A program made the position numbers and the translations under genes. 64,000 nt of DNA from Beijerinckiaceae bacterium. Lineage in GTDB: Bacteria > Pseudomonadota > Alphaproteobacteria > Rhizobiales > Beijerinckiaceae. The stretch covers positions 468,110 through 532,109 of the forward strand of contig JALJOM010000003.1 in assembly GCA_024304885.1 (NCBI GenBank), given 5' to 3'. The notes under the pieces were generated by a model that saw only the letters and a program-made list of their open reading frames with translations, was not told the origin of the DNA and searched no databases. Shown one piece after another: positions 63,151 to 64,000 of this stretch (position 1 is the stretch's first letter; each line of letters begins with the position of its first letter).

Positions 63151-63648
63151 ATGGGACGGCCCGCGGCGAGAATTACGGATCCGGTCGTTCACCCGTTGCC
63201 TCCGGTGCTTACCCCGGGCCCCGGCAGCGCCAACGTGCTCATCGGTTCCCTGCCGGCATGGCGAGGCGTGGGGGGCGCCGCGGCGGCAGCGATCCAGGGC
63301 GCCAAGAAAGTTTCCGACGCGGCGATCCGGGCCGCCGAGATGGCGACGGTCGCGGCAGCCGGCACGCCGGGTGCCCCCGCCGCGAAGGCCGCCGAGGAAG
63401 CGACCAAGTCTGCCGCCGCCGCGTCCATGGGCTCGATGATCACCAGCGCCGCGGGTGGCGCCGACATCCATCAATGCGCGACGCCGCTCCCGATCCCGCC
63501 GCATGGGCCGGGCGTGATCGTCGACGGTTCCGCAACCGTGCTCATCAACAACCTACCGGCCTGCCGCCAAGGCGATACGATCGTCGAGGCGGTGGGTCCG
63601 CCCAACAAGGTCGCGATGGGCCTGCCGACGGTGCTCATCGGGGGATAG
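63151..63648 (+). CDS. PAAR-domain spike protein with an alanine-rich insertion
   Basis: The 165-residue protein has a split PAAR domain. The N-terminal GRPAARITDPVVHPLPPVL and the C-terminal part (HQCATPLPIPPHGPGVIVDG; VLINNLPACRQGDTIVE) form the conical tip that sharpens VgrG spikes of type VI secretion or contractile injection systems. Between them, residues about 45-105 are an Ala-rich helical insert (AAAAAIQGAKKVSDAAIRAA; KAAEEATKSAAAASMGSM). No toxin domain is fused and no other secretion gene lies in the window, so the system it serves is unknown. Confidence 0.85.
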   Translation: MGRPAARITDPVVHPLPPVLTPGPGSANVLIGSLPAWRGVGGAAAAAIQGAKKVSDAAIRAAEMATVAAAGTPGAPAAKAAEEATKSAAAASMGSMITSAAGGADIHQCATPLPIPPHGPGVIVDGSATVLINNLPACRQGDTIVEAVGPPNKVAMGLPTVLIGG

Positions 63649-63690
63649 GGCATGTCCCGGCGGAAGCGGTCCGCATGGAGTCGAGCAGGC

Positions 63691-64000
63691 TCACGTTCCT
63701 CCGGGTGCGACCGTGACGACAACGAGGCCGGGCACGTCCACGCCGGCCTCCCGTCGCTTTGCCGCCTGCTCGAGCATTGCGATCTCGAGGCCCTCCGCCA
63801 GCGCGACCGCCCGCACATAGGCCTCCCCGTGGGCATAGCGGAGGTCGGTTCCGACACGATAGGTCCCCGCCTCGGCGAGTTGAAGCGTGAATGCGAAACG
63901 TCCGCCCGGCGCGAGCGTTTGCCGGACCGCTGACAGGATCGGCGCGAGATCGCCGGTGTAGACGAGGACATCCGCGGCGAGGACGAGGCTCACGCTGCCT
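63691..64000 (-). CDS. SAM-dependent methyltransferase, C-terminal part (cut by window end)
   Basis: The minus-strand frame enters from beyond the window end. The visible part carries the post-motif region of a class I methyltransferase: SLVLAADVLVYTGDLAPILS, then LAPGGRFAFTLQL, GTYRVGTDLRYAHGEAYV and VPGLVVVTVAPGGT. The ADVLVYTGDL pattern is typical of alphaproteobacterial TPR-methyltransferase proteins, in which TPR repeats precede this domain. The SAM-binding motif I and the N-terminus lie outside, so the substrate is unknown. Confidence 0.75.
   Translation of the reverse strand, partial: GSVSLVLAADVLVYTGDLAPILSAVRQTLAPGGRFAFTLQLAEAGTYRVGTDLRYAHGEAYVRAVALAEGLEIAMLEQAAKRREAGVDVPGLVVVTVAPGGT

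Noticed and set aside
1-64000. CRISPR arrays, rRNA, tRNA or transposase genes
   Set aside because: I found no regularly spaced short repeats, no rRNA or tRNA consensus segments and no DDE, tyrosine or serine recombinase motifs; the repeats present are irregularly spread palindromes.

Overview
The window is high-GC DNA from an alphaproteobacterium, most likely of the order Hyphomicrobiales (Rhizobiales). The evidence is a recognisable alphaproteobacterial gene order (erpA / dgt-argS-SPOR protein-scpA-scpB-tatA-tatB), a phosphatidylcholine synthase, a hopanoid-type glycosyltransferase, Omp25/31-like barrels with the F(D/N)WTG motif, and many palindromic intergenic repeats. Genus cannot be resolved from the sequence alone. 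I found no rRNA, tRNA, CRISPR array, transposase or prophage.

Layout. 0-2.2 kb: the end of an RTX-type calcium-binding protein and its type I secretion adaptor (HlyD). 2.3-5.4 kb: a CPA2 antiporter, then a CDP-glucose pair (rfbF-rfbG). 5.5-10.6 kb: mogA, a fused circularly permuted ATP-grasp/alpha-E protein, a transglutaminase and a membrane protein of unknown function. 10.7-14 kb: an assimilatory sulfate reduction operon (DUF2849-cysI-cysH-DUF934). 14-18.6 kb: a glycosyltransferase, 1.7 kb without a convincing gene, and three small orphan proteins. 18.8-29.8 kb: erpA, dgt, argS, SPOR protein, scpA, scpB, FmdB-type zinc ribbon, tatA, tatB, BamE/OmlA, ubiquinol-cytochrome c chaperone and DUF177; this conserved block has repeats at most of its joints and lacks the expected nagZ, tatC and plsX. 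29.8-35.3 kb: an accessory stretch (YdcF-like, secreted beta-helix protein, very AT-rich GT14 glycosyltransferase). 35.4-46.6 kb: tgt, dedA, an HpnI-like glycosyltransferase, a CNNM/CorC protein, a NicT transporter, pcs, mutM, a Uma2 remnant, an L,D-transpeptidase and typA. 47.4-51.6 kb: aspA, a small orphan gene and two paralogous outer-membrane barrels. 51.7-60.2 kb: a fatty-acid beta-oxidation operon (acyl-CoA dehydrogenase-thiolase-fadB) separated from its usual MerR regulator by a broken TIR-domain gene. 61-64 kb: a coiled-coil protein resembling PodJ-like polarity factors, a PAAR spike protein with an alanine-rich insert, and a methyltransferase cut by the window end.

Two palindromic repeat families run through the window. 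Type A (about 118 nt) and type B (about 100 nt) each carry two stem-loops and share the terminal pattern AGAGC...GCTCTAG. Arm changes between copies are often compensated. One type A copy sits in frame inside the ubiquinol-cytochrome c chaperone gene, one degenerate copy contains the only ATG start candidate of scpB, and at least four genes take their TAG stop codon from a repeat edge. This family and the TIR locus with its unrecognised N-terminal module are the most interesting observations here.
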